Shown: piece by piece, positions 15,124 through 21,701 of the stretch
Position numbering within the stretch: position 1 is the first letter of the stretch
Layout: every line of letters starts with the position of its first letter
NCBI GenBank assembly: GCA_005881235.1
Contig: VBEQ01000143.1
Location: 1-23,119 of the forward strand
From: Chloroflexota bacterium
GTDB taxonomy: Bacteria; Chloroflexota; Dormibacteria; CF-121
Direction: 5' to 3'
Length of the DNA: 23,119 nucleotides
Notes under the pieces: model-generated
Seen by the model: only the letters and a program-made list of their open reading frames with translations
Databases searched by the model: none
What the model was told of the DNA's origin: nothing
Program-made: the position numbers and the translations under genes

Positions 15124-15666
15124 ATGATCCTGTTCCTGATCCTCTTGCTCCTGGCCGCCGCCGGGGTCGGCCTCTACGCGACCGAGAACAACAGCACGCA
15201 TGACGTCACGCTCTGGCAGTGGCACTGGGCCGCTGTGCCTGACTGGGTCCCGGTCGTGGTGACCGCCGCCGTCATCGGCGGCCTGTTCCTGCTGTACATG
15301 CTCTACTCCGGGCTCGTGCACGGCGTCCGCGTCGGCTCGATGCGCCGGCGGGTCACCACCCGCGAATCGACGATCAACGACCTTGGCCGCGAAAACCAGC
15401 GTCTGCGCGAAGAGAACGCCCGCGTCCGCAGCGAGCTTCGCGGCATGGACCGCGGCGTCGCGGCGACGAGCGACCGCCGCGTCCTGGAGACGCCCGCGCG
15501 GGAGCCTATGCCCGCCTACCACGACGCCAATCGTGAGGCCAAGCGTGAACCGGTCGCAGCGGACGCACCGGCGGATCGCTCCGGCGCGGCACCCTACCGG
15601 CCGCGTGTCGGCTTTGGCGAACGTGTTCGCGCATTCTTCACCGGACGGGAGCCGGCGGGATCCTGA
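15124..15666 (+). CDS. LapA-domain-like membrane protein
   Basis: The 180-residue protein starts with a membrane helix (MILFLILLLLAAAGVGLYA). A short outside loop containing HDVTLWQWHW follows, then a second helix (about 41-65, from WVPVVVTAAVIGGLFLLYML). This hairpin with the VTLWxW loop is the pattern of the LapA/DUF1049 domain. A cytoplasmic coiled segment follows (about 83-110, NDLGRENQRLREENARVRSE), then a disordered Pro/Arg/Ala-rich tail ending in a basic amphipathic stretch (FGERVRAFFTG). In Gram-negatives LapA joins LPS assembly; here the name is structural only, because nothing else in the window suggests LPS. GGAGGG precedes the ATG, and a strong hairpin follows the gene. Confidence 0.78.
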   Translation: MILFLILLLLAAAGVGLYATENNSTHDVTLWQWHWAAVPDWVPVVVTAAVIGGLFLLYMLYSGLVHGVRVGSMRRRVTTRESTINDLGRENQRLREENARVRSELRGMDRGVAATSDRRVLETPAREPMPAYHDANREAKREPVAADAPADRSGAAPYRPRVGFGERVRAFFTGREPAGS

Positions 15667-15696
15667 CGCGGACCTTGCTGCATCGTCCTCTTGCAG

Positions 15697-15724
15697 AACA
15701 GGGCCCCGGCGACGGGGCCCTGTT
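15697..15724 (+). terminator. Hairpin terminator after the LapA-like gene
   Basis: A perfect 12-bp stem (AACAGGGCCCCG and its complement) is capped by GCGA, a stable GNRA-type tetraloop, about 30 bases after the stop. No proper T-tract follows, so termination may be factor-assisted. Confidence 0.65.
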
Positions 15725-15745
15725 GGTGTCATTGCGTTGCCCGGC

Positions 15746-15776
15746 TTGACAGCCAGCCCGCCGTGTCAGCTAAATT
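15746..15776 (+). promoter_or_regulatory. Promoter of the KGG stress-protein gene
   Basis: A full-consensus TTGACA (15746-15751) is followed 19 bases later by TAAATT (15771-15776). The predicted leader is about 80 bases and ends in a near-perfect ribosome site. This is among the strongest promoter and SD combinations in the window. Confidence 0.58.
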
Positions 15777-15865
15777 GATAGCGACCATAGCAACTAGCGA
15801 ATCGCGGGCCTGATGTTGCTCTATGCAGACGTCCCGTGCAACGTCCCGTTCAAAGGAGGCGACAA

Positions 15866-16153
15866 ATGCCGGCAAGCGGCAAGCGAGGCTTCGGTTCCAT
15901 GGATGAAACAAAACAGCGGGAAATCGCGAGCAAGGGTGGCCAGGCCGCGCACTTGAAGGGCTCGGCGCACGAGTTCAGTTCCGAGGAGGCCCGGCAGGCC
16001 GGAAGCAAGGGCGGCAAGGCAGCACACGAAAAAGGGTCGGCGCACGAGTTCTCCTCCGAGGAAGCGCGAGCGGCAGGGCGCAAGGGCGGCGAGGCCTCCA
16101 GTCAGGATCGCACCCGCATGGCCACGATCGGCCGCGAGGGCGGCAAACACTAG
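15866..16153 (+). CDS. KGG-repeat general stress protein (stress-induced acidophilic repeat family)
   Basis: The product has about 95 residues, is very hydrophilic and is probably disordered. It contains three KGG motifs (SKGGQAAH, SKGGKAAH, RKGGEASS) and ends GREGGKH. Two copies of a roughly 26-residue unit built around GSAHEFSSEEAR-AG-KGG follow each other almost perfectly. The family (B. subtilis GsiB and E. coli YciG relatives) is associated with general, desiccation or heat stress. The ATG at 15866 is chosen because the near-perfect AAAGGAGG at 15852-15859 ends six bases before it; an in-frame start 30 bases earlier would include that ribosome site. Consensus promoter plus consensus SD predict high expression. 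Confidence 0.88.
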   Translation: MPASGKRGFGSMDETKQREIASKGGQAAHLKGSAHEFSSEEARQAGSKGGKAAHEKGSAHEFSSEEARAAGRKGGEASSQDRTRMATIGREGGKH

Positions 16154-16159
16154 CAAAGC

Positions 16160-16187
16160 GGGAGGAAACTCGCCCGAGCTTCCTCCC
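16160..16187. terminator. Bidirectional hairpin between KGG protein and TrpB2 genes
   Basis: GGGAGGAA (16160-16167) pairs with TTCCTCCC (16180-16187), with a further partial CTC/GAG pairing inside the loop. It lies between two converging stop codons and could end both transcripts. Confidence 0.55.
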
Positions 16188-16193
16188 TATCGT

Positions 16194-17558
16194 CTAGAGC
16201 GCGCCGACCAGCTCCTGGATGCGCGCCTCCGAGAGCGTGACGTCGGACAGGGTGCCGGCGAAGTAGGCGTCGTACGCGGCCAGGTCGAGCAGGCCGTGAC
16301 CGCTCAGGTTGAAGAGAATGGTCGGCGACTCGCCACGATCGCGCGCCTTGATGGCTTCGTCGATGACGGCGCGGATCGCGTGGGCGGTCTCCGGCGCTGG
16401 AATCGTCCCCTCGGCCCGCGCAAACTGTACCGCAGCGTCAAAGACACTGCGTTGCGGGTAGGCGACGCCCTCGATGTAGCCATGATCGACGAGTGCCGAC
16501 ACCAGCGGCGCCATACCGTGGTAGCGCAAACCACCAGCATGGATGCCGTCCGGAATGAAGTTGTGGCCCAGCGTGTGCATCTTGACGAGCGGCGTCATCT
16601 CTCCGGTGTCACCAAAGTCGTAGGTGTATTTGCCGCGGGTGATCGACGGACATGCCTCTGGCTCCGCGGCGAGGAACCGTGTCTTGGTTTTTCCCTGCAA
16701 CCGGTCGCGCAGGAATGGAAAGGCCAGGCCGGAGAAGTTACTCCCACCGCCGACGCAGCCGACCACGATGTCCGGCATCGCCCCGGCTCGCTCCATCTGT
16801 AGCAACGCCTCCTCACCGATGATCGTCTGGTGCATCAGCACATGGTTGAGGACGCTCCCCAGTGAATACTTCGTATCGTCGCGACCAGCGGCATCTTCCA
16901 CCGCCTCGGAGATCGCGATGCCCAGGCTGCCGGTGGAATCCGGGTTCTCGGCGCGGATACGCCGCCCCACCTGGGTGCGGTCAGACGGACTCGGGACAAC
17001 CTCGGCGCCCCAGACGTGCATCATGCTCTTGCGGTAGGGCTTCTGCTCGAAGCTGATGCGGACCATATAGATCATGCATTCGAGGCCGAAGAGCCGGCTC
17101 GCAAACGCCAGCGCGCTCCCCCATTGGCCGGCTCCGGTTTCGGTGGAGAGCCGTTTCGTGCCTTCGGCTTTGTTGTAGAAGGCCTGCGCCACCGCGGTGT
17201 TCGGCTTGTGCGAGCCGGCCGGGCTGACGCCTTCGTACTTGTAGTAGATCTTCGCCGTCGTCTTCAGCTCCCGTTCCAGCCGGCTGGCGCGCATCAGCGG
17301 CGTCGGGCGCCACAGCCGCAGTGCATCCTGCACCGGGCTCGGGATGTCGATGTAGCGCTCTTGCGAGACCTCCTGCTTGATCAGCTCCATGGGGAAAAGC
17401 GGGGCCAGGTCTTGCGGACCGATCGGTTGCTTGGTGCCTGGGTGCAACGGCGGGCTTCCCGGAAAGGGCAGATCCGCCTGGATGTTGTACCAGCGCTTGG
17501 GCATCTCTCGCTCGTCGAGAAGAATCTTGGTGGCGGCTTCGGGCGCGTGAATGCTCAT
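16194..17558 (-). CDS. trpB: Tryptophan synthase beta chain, TrpB2 type
   Basis: This PLP enzyme would condense indole with L-serine to tryptophan. Its 454 residues, the long N-terminal extension (LPFPGSPPLHPGT and then LIKQEVSQERYIDIP) and the GRPTP-like WRPTPLMRASRLE identify the TrpB2 (TrpB-like) subfamily rather than the usual TrpB of about 400 residues. The PLP lysine is K118 in AGSHKPNTA, followed by TETGAGQWG. The phosphate-binding loop is GCVGGGSNFSG. TrpB2 enzymes typically do not depend on TrpA and may salvage indole or use other serine-derived substrates. No other trp gene is nearby, consistent with that. GGAGGG precedes the ATG. The gene is divergent from the M20 peptidase with 35 bases between start codons. 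Confidence 0.93.
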   Translation of the reverse strand: MSIHAPEAATKILLDEREMPKRWYNIQADLPFPGSPPLHPGTKQPIGPQDLAPLFPMELIKQEVSQERYIDIPSPVQDALRLWRPTPLMRASRLERELKTTAKIYYKYEGVSPAGSHKPNTAVAQAFYNKAEGTKRLSTETGAGQWGSALAFASRLFGLECMIYMVRISFEQKPYRKSMMHVWGAEVVPSPSDRTQVGRRIRAENPDSTGSLGIAISEAVEDAAGRDDTKYSLGSVLNHVLMHQTIIGEEALLQMERAGAMPDIVVGCVGGGSNFSGLAFPFLRDRLQGKTKTRFLAAEPEACPSITRGKYTYDFGDTGEMTPLVKMHTLGHNFIPDGIHAGGLRYHGMAPLVSALVDHGYIEGVAYPQRSVFDAAVQFARAEGTIPAPETAHAIRAVIDEAIKARDRGESPTILFNLSGHGLLDLAAYDAYFAGTLSDVTLSEARIQELVGAL

Positions 17559-17582
17559 TGGCTAACTCCCTCCTGTGGTGCC

Positions 17583-17588
17583 TAGGTT
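17583..17588 (+). promoter_or_regulatory. Candidate -10 box for the M20 peptidase gene
   Basis: TAGGTT lies five bases before the ATG at 17594. It physically overlaps the -10 box of the divergent trpB gene, so the two promoters would exclude one another. Confidence 0.28.
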
Positions 17589-17614
17589 TTAGCATGGACG
17601 ACAGCTTGATGCAA
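17586..17614 (-). promoter_or_regulatory. Promoter of the TrpB2 gene
   Basis: On the minus strand TTGCAT (17609-17614) and TAAAAC (17586-17591) are separated by 17 bases. The -35 box lies inside the first codons of the divergent M20 gene. Confidence 0.45.
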
Positions 17615-18706
17615 AGGCCGCCGCGGTCCGCCATGCTCGCCGCCCTGGAACGGCTAGTCGTGACGGAGTCGCCGTCGCCGGACAAGGCGCGCTGCGACGC
17701 CTGCGCGGACGAGATCGCCAGGCTCTTCCAGCAACAGCTGGGCGTGGCCGCCATCCGGCACCGGCGGCCCGACGCCGGCGACCACCTGGAGATCCGCATT
17801 GGCGACGGTCCCGGGCCGATCGTGCTGCTCTGTCATCACGACACGGTCTGGCCGCAGGGCACGCTCGGACGGCTGCCATTCGGCATCCAGGACGATCGCG
17901 TCACCGGGCCGGGGAGCTATGACATGAAAGCCGGCATCGTGGAGGCCGCCTTTGCCCTCGAGCACGCGCGCCCCCAGCGACCTGTCGTGGTCCTGTCGAC
18001 ATCCGACGAGGAGATCGGCAGCGCCAGCTCGCGGGCGTTGATCGAGGAAACGGCGCGCCAGGCGGTCGCCGTGCTGGTTCTCGAGCCGGCCGCCAGCGGC
18101 GGCGCCCTCAAGACGGCCCGCAAGGGCATCGCGGACTTCGTTCTCGACGTGGAGGGCCGCGCGGCCCACGCCGGGGTGGAACCGGAAAAGGGCATCAGCG
18201 CGACCGAGGAGCTCGCGCATCAGGTGCTGGCCCTGAAGGGCCTGGCCCGTCCGGCCGGCGGGACGACGATCAACGTCGGGGTCGTGCAGGGCGGCACCCG
18301 GCCCAACGTCGTCGCGGCCCGCGCCCGGGCGGAAATCGATGTCCGATTCGCGCTCGCATCCGAGGCGGAACGCGTGGTCGCCGCCGTGCAGGGCCTGCAG
18401 CCCCAGCTGGAGGGAGCCCGGCTCCGCATCAGCGGTGGGATCGACCGGCCGCCCATGGAGCGCAGCCCTGGCGTGGTCCGGCTGGCGCAACTCGCCCAAC
18501 GCCTCGCCACCGAGGTGGGGTTCTCCTTGAGCGAGACGAGCACGGGCGGCGCCAGCGATGGCAACTTCACCGCCGCCCTGGGTGTGCCGACCCTCGACGG
18601 CCTAGGACCCGACGGTGGCGGCGCTCACGCGGACTCCGAGCACCTGCTGGTGGAGAGCTGGCTGCAGCGCACCGAGCTGCTCAGGCTGTTGATCGAGGCG
18701 TTGTAA
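17594..18706 (+). CDS. M20 family metallopeptidase (carboxypeptidase G2 / deacylase-like)
   Basis: The roughly 370-residue di-zinc hydrolase of the M20 (ArgE/DapE/CPG2) family cleaves N-acyl amino acids or dipeptides. The expected ligands are all present: H81 and D83 in HHDTVW, bridging D110 in GSYDMKAG, general base E139 and ligand E140 in SDEEIGS, E164 in LVLEPA, and H345 near the end in GAHADSEH. H192 in GRAAHAG is the usual dimer-interface histidine. The ATG at 17594 starts the conserved domain; the frame is open upstream into the trpB leader. The nearby GNAT and NSAR/OSBS genes make an N-succinyl-L-amino acid desuccinylase a reasonable proposal, but glutamate carboxypeptidase or aminoacylase activity is equally possible from sequence. 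Confidence 0.9.
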   Translation: MDDSLMQRPPRSAMLAALERLVVTESPSPDKARCDACADEIARLFQQQLGVAAIRHRRPDAGDHLEIRIGDGPGPIVLLCHHDTVWPQGTLGRLPFGIQDDRVTGPGSYDMKAGIVEAAFALEHARPQRPVVVLSTSDEEIGSASSRALIEETARQAVAVLVLEPAASGGALKTARKGIADFVLDVEGRAAHAGVEPEKGISATEELAHQVLALKGLARPAGGTTINVGVVQGGTRPNVVAARARAEIDVRFALASEAERVVAAVQGLQPQLEGARLRISGGIDRPPMERSPGVVRLAQLAQRLATEVGFSLSETSTGGASDGNFTAALGVPTLDGLGPDGGGAHADSEHLLVESWLQRTELLRLLIEAL

Positions 18707-18720
18707 CGACGGGATCAAAC

Positions 18721-18737
18721 AGCCCAGTAGGGCTTTT
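18721..18737 (+). terminator. Intrinsic terminator after the M20 peptidase
   Basis: AGCCC-AGTA-GGGCT forms a 5-bp stem with a four-base loop followed by TTT, 14 bases after the stop. A second small hairpin (GGGCG...CGCCC, 18738-18751) follows directly. It separates the peptidase from the transglycosylase transcript. Confidence 0.5.
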
Positions 18738-18768
18738 GGGCGAATCCGCCCAGTAGCGTTCAAGCGAC

Positions 18769-18799
18769 TTGACGAGGCGCGCACCGCCTGTGTTAGGGT
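18769..18799 (+). promoter_or_regulatory. Promoter of the transglycosylase gene
   Basis: TTGACG (18769-18774) and TAGGGT (18794-18799) are 19 bases apart. The predicted leader is about 93 bases. It has small local inverted repeats but no riboswitch class that can be recognised by eye. Confidence 0.5.
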
Positions 18800-18898
18800 G
18801 GACGACGGTCCGTTACGCCCCGTTGTAGCTCATCGCCTCCTCTCGTCTCCGCTGCGGACCAGAAGGGTTGGCGTGTCCACTGCCGGAGGGAAGGCATC

Positions 18899-19660
18899 TT
18901 GAGCGTTACATCGTTTATTGCTATTGTGTCAAAGGCTCGTGCCCATATCTTGCGGTTGACCAGCGCCAGACTCCAGGATCTTGTGGCCTCTGACTGGGCC
19001 GCGCGGGCGGTCCTGCGCTACCGGCGACTCCGGAGCCGCACTCTCTCCGCACTCAGAGTGTTAGGCCTACAGCGTCGGCGACCCTCCGTGAACCTTGTTG
19101 GCCACATGCTGGTGCTCGGATTGGGATTCATCCTGGTCGTCCCCGGAATGAGCGGCCGGGCCGCGCCGACCCCGGCCATCGCCGCCCAGCATTCGGGCTA
19201 CGTCGCCGCGACCTGGACGACTGCGGCACGCGCCCGCAACGCCGTAGAAATGCGCGAGGTTGCCAAGGCGTCGACGCTCGAGGAGCGACCGGCGCCGCCG
19301 GTGATTGAGCCGGCTCCCGCGATCGCTGCAGCGATCGGCACACGGGTCGCGCCGAAGCCGGCACAGGCCAGCAGCTTCACGCCCCCGCCGGGATCTGGCG
19401 GGGATGGCCTGGCCGCCATCTATGCCGTCTTTGGGAACAGTCCCGGCCTTAGCTGGGCGTTGCGCGTGGCCAACTGCGAGAGCCATTACAACCCGCTCGC
19501 GATCAACCGTTCGAGTGGCGCCAGCGGGCTCTTCCAGTTCATGCCGTCCACCTGGAATGCCAACTTCCCGGGGCAGAACATCTGGGACCCGTATGCTCAG
19601 GCGCGCGCAGCGCTGGTCTTCTACAACGCCGGACGCCAGAGCGCCTGGACCTGTAAGTAA
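18899..19660 (+). CDS. Membrane-anchored SLT-type lytic transglycosylase
   Basis: The 253-residue protein would cleave peptidoglycan glycan strands outside the membrane. The order is as follows: a basic N-terminal segment of about 64 residues (many Arg, RYRRLRSR and QRRRPS); one membrane helix (about 66-84); a Pro/Ala-rich spacer to about 168; then a compact SLT domain (170-253). The catalytic glutamate is E194 in NCESHYNP, followed by SGASGLFQFMPSTW and AALVFYNAGRQSAW. C193 and C252 could form a disulfide that closes the domain, as in related small enzymes. The start is a TTG with a strong GGAGGGAAGG site four bases earlier. The alternative GTG at 19088 would remove the basic segment but lacks an SD. 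It lies between the peptidase and GNAT genes. Confidence 0.85.
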   Translation: MSVTSFIAIVSKARAHILRLTSARLQDLVASDWAARAVLRYRRLRSRTLSALRVLGLQRRRPSVNLVGHMLVLGLGFILVVPGMSGRAAPTPAIAAQHSGYVAATWTTAARARNAVEMREVAKASTLEERPAPPVIEPAPAIAAAIGTRVAPKPAQASSFTPPPGSGGDGLAAIYAVFGNSPGLSWALRVANCESHYNPLAINRSSGASGLFQFMPSTWNANFPGQNIWDPYAQARAALVFYNAGRQSAWTCK

Positions 19661-19743
19661 CGCCTCGCGAGCCCGCTAGGGCGCGCGCCAGAGCCGGGGG
19701 CCGCCTCGTCCGGGCGGCAAGCATGCTGTCGGCACTGGCGCGC

Positions 19744-19749
19744 TAGCAT
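19744..19749 (+). promoter_or_regulatory. Candidate -10 box (leaderless) for the GNAT-racemase operon
   Basis: TAGCAT lies exactly seven bases before an in-frame GTG at 19757. It overlaps the ATG at 19748, which has no SD. No -35 box is obvious. Confidence 0.33.
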
Positions 19750-20578
19750 GTGGCCCGTGCCGCCCCGCGCTCCAGTCTCGCCACCGCCGGTCGACATCCG
19801 CCTCGTCCGCACACACGACGAGTTCGCCGCCTGTGAGGCGATGAGTCGGGACATCTGGGGCGCCGCCGAGCGCAACGTCGTGCCGCGCGAGTTGCTCCTG
19901 ACGATGCAGCACAATGGCGGCCTCGTTCATGGTGCCTTCCTCGCGGCAGGAAGGCTGGTCGGCTTCTGCTTCGCCTTTCTTGGCCAGCGCGATGGCCAGC
20001 TGCGCTTGTGCTCGCACCAACTGGGGGTCCTTGACGAGTTCCGCGGAAGTGGCATCGGAATCGCCTTGAAGCAGGCTCAGCGGTACGATGCGTTGAGACT
20101 TGGAATCGAGCTGGTGACCTGGACCTTCGACCCACTGGAGGCGCGCAACGCCTACATCAATCTGCACCGCCTCGGCTGCATCGCCCGCCTCTACGATCGG
20201 GACCACTACGGGGCGATGGAGGACGAGCTCAACCGCGGGCTGCCGTCGGATCGGTTCGAGGCCGAGTGGTGGCTGCGTCGGACAAAGCCGTTCGTCCCGG
20301 CCGGGGATCCCGTGGTGATGTTGCGCGTGGGCGCCGACGGTGAGCCCGTCAGGGAGCTGCTTGACGTGAGCCCCGGCACGACGGTGCTGATCAGCGTGCC
20401 ACCCGATTTCCAAGCGGTCAAGCGCGCCAGCCTCGAGCTCGCCGTGCGCTGGCGGATGGAGAGCCGGGCCGCGTTCGAGGCGGCGCTGGCCGCCGGCCTC
20501 ATCGCCGTCGATTTCCGCCGCGACGGCACCTACGTGATGGCGCTTGCGCCCGCGGACGTGTCGAGACCTGATCGATGA
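19748..20578 (+). CDS. GNAT-fold N-acyltransferase, coupled to the racemase
   Basis: The 276-residue product (273 from the GTG at 19757) has a GNAT domain in its N-terminal half. The first strand is VDIRLVRTHDEF, a helix with MSRDIWG follows, and the acyl-CoA pyrophosphate loop LGVLDEFRGSGIGIALK carries the (R/Q)xxGxG motif. The C-terminal half is a family-specific extension. This corresponds to the COG3375-type proteins that commonly sit next to MenC/NSAR genes. In the described D- to L-amino acid route, such a GNAT enzyme succinylates the D-amino acid from succinyl-CoA. Its stop overlaps the racemase ATG (ATGA), implying translational coupling. The start is uncertain: the outer ATG is given, but the GTG at 19757 is favoured if the transcript is leaderless. 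Confidence 0.85.
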   Translation: MWPVPPRAPVSPPPVDIRLVRTHDEFAACEAMSRDIWGAAERNVVPRELLLTMQHNGGLVHGAFLAAGRLVGFCFAFLGQRDGQLRLCSHQLGVLDEFRGSGIGIALKQAQRYDALRLGIELVTWTFDPLEARNAYINLHRLGCIARLYDRDHYGAMEDELNRGLPSDRFEAEWWLRRTKPFVPAGDPVVMLRVGADGEPVRELLDVSPGTTVLISVPPDFQAVKRASLELAVRWRMESRAAFEAALAAGLIAVDFRRDGTYVMALAPADVSRPDR

Positions 20579-21684
20579 AGATAGACGCGGTCGAGCTGCG
20601 CGTTCTCAAGATGCGCTTGCTGAAGCCCTTTCGCACCAGCTTCGGGGTCCAGCAGGACCGTTATCCCCTACTGGTCCGCCTGGAGATCGACGGGCGATCC
20701 CAATGGGGGGAGTGCGTTGCCGGCGAAGGTCCGTGGTATTCGTACGAAACCGTCGAAACGGCGTGGCAGATCCTCAAGGGCTATTTGTTGCCGGCAGTGA
20801 TCGGCCGCGACCTGGTGAACGCCGAGGCCCTGGAGACGCTATTCGCTCCGGTTCGTGGCCATCACATGGCGAAGGCGGCCATCGAGATGGCCTTCACGGC
20901 CGCGCTCGCCGAGCACGCCCGCAAACCGCTCGCCAAATTCCTGGGCGGTGTCCGCGATCGAGTGGAGACCGGGGTCAGCATCGGCATCCAATCGACCGTT
21001 GACGAGCTGCTGGACAACATCGGTGCGAGCCTCGCCCAGGGTTATCGGCGCATCAAGGTAAAGATCGAGCCCGGCTGGGATGTGATGGCACTAGGCGCGA
21101 TCCGCGAGCAATATCCGGAGATCACCCTGATGGCCGACGCCAACGCGGCCTATGGTCTCGACGACGCCGACCACCTGGCGCAGCTGGATCGCTTCGGCCT
21201 CCTGATGCTGGAACAGCCGCTCGCCGCCGGCGACCTGGTCGATCACGCCGCGCTGCAACGACAGATGCGCACCCCCATTTGCCTCGACGAGAGCATCGAG
21301 TCGGCCCGGGATGCGCGCCAGGCGTTGGAGTTGGGCGCCTGCCAGGTGATCAATATCAAGCCGGGTCGGGTCGGTGGCTTCGCCGAGTCGCGCCGGATCC
21401 ATGACATCGCCGCGAATGCGGGCGTCCCGGTCTGGTGCGGTGGCATGCTCGAGACCGGCATCGGTCGCGCCTGCAACGTGGCGTTGGCCACACTCCCCAA
21501 TTTCCGCCTACCGGGCGACATTTCCGCCAGCGACCGCTACTGGGCCGAGGACATCATCGAGCCACCCTTTACCCTGCAGCGCGGAGGAACGGTTTCGGTG
21601 CCGACCCGCTGGGGTCTTGGTGTGCGCGTCAAAGTCGATCTGGTCGAGCGACTAACCGTCCGGCGCGAGATGATCAGCGCCTAA
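20575..21684 (+). CDS. menC: N-succinylamino acid racemase / o-succinylbenzoate synthase family enzyme
   Basis: The 369-residue enolase-superfamily enzyme belongs to the NSAR/OSBS family. All active-site residues are present: the KxK pair K161 and K163 (RRIKVKIEPG), metal ligands D188 (MADAN), E213 (MLEQP) and D238 (CLDES), and the opposite-face base K262 (INIKPG). These align within one residue of the numbering in Amycolatopsis N-acylamino acid racemase. R265 in KPGRVGG corresponds to the arginine reported to favour racemase activity in promiscuous NSAR/OSBS enzymes. No other menaquinone gene is in view. With the coupled GNAT and the nearby M20 hydrolase, racemisation of N-succinyl-amino acids is the preferred reading. 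OSBS in menaquinone synthesis remains possible, alone or in addition. The ATG overlaps the GNAT stop. Confidence 0.9.
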   Translation: MKIDAVELRVLKMRLLKPFRTSFGVQQDRYPLLVRLEIDGRSQWGECVAGEGPWYSYETVETAWQILKGYLLPAVIGRDLVNAEALETLFAPVRGHHMAKAAIEMAFTAALAEHARKPLAKFLGGVRDRVETGVSIGIQSTVDELLDNIGASLAQGYRRIKVKIEPGWDVMALGAIREQYPEITLMADANAAYGLDDADHLAQLDRFGLLMLEQPLAAGDLVDHAALQRQMRTPICLDESIESARDARQALELGACQVINIKPGRVGGFAESRRIHDIAANAGVPVWCGGMLETGIGRACNVALATLPNFRLPGDISASDRYWAEDIIEPPFTLQRGGTVSVPTRWGLGVRVKVDLVERLTVRREMISA

Positions 21685-21701
21685 AGAACGGACGCCGCCG
21701 C

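Noticed and set aside
2968..15724. The two GGGC/GCCC-rich hairpins at 2968-2995 and 15697-15724 as copies of a dispersed mobile repeat
   Set aside because: They share only GC-rich stem composition and a CAGGG start; both sit right after genes and are better explained as terminators.
18722..18756. Direct repeat GCCCAGTAG at 18722-18730 and 18748-18756 as an operator pair
   Set aside because: Both copies fall in the two terminator-like hairpins behind the M20 gene, which explains them adequately.
18800..18898. Leader of the transglycosylase as a c-di-AMP (ydaO-type) riboswitch, which often controls wall hydrolases
   Set aside because: The conserved ydaO core sequences could not be found by eye, so only an unclassified leader is noted.
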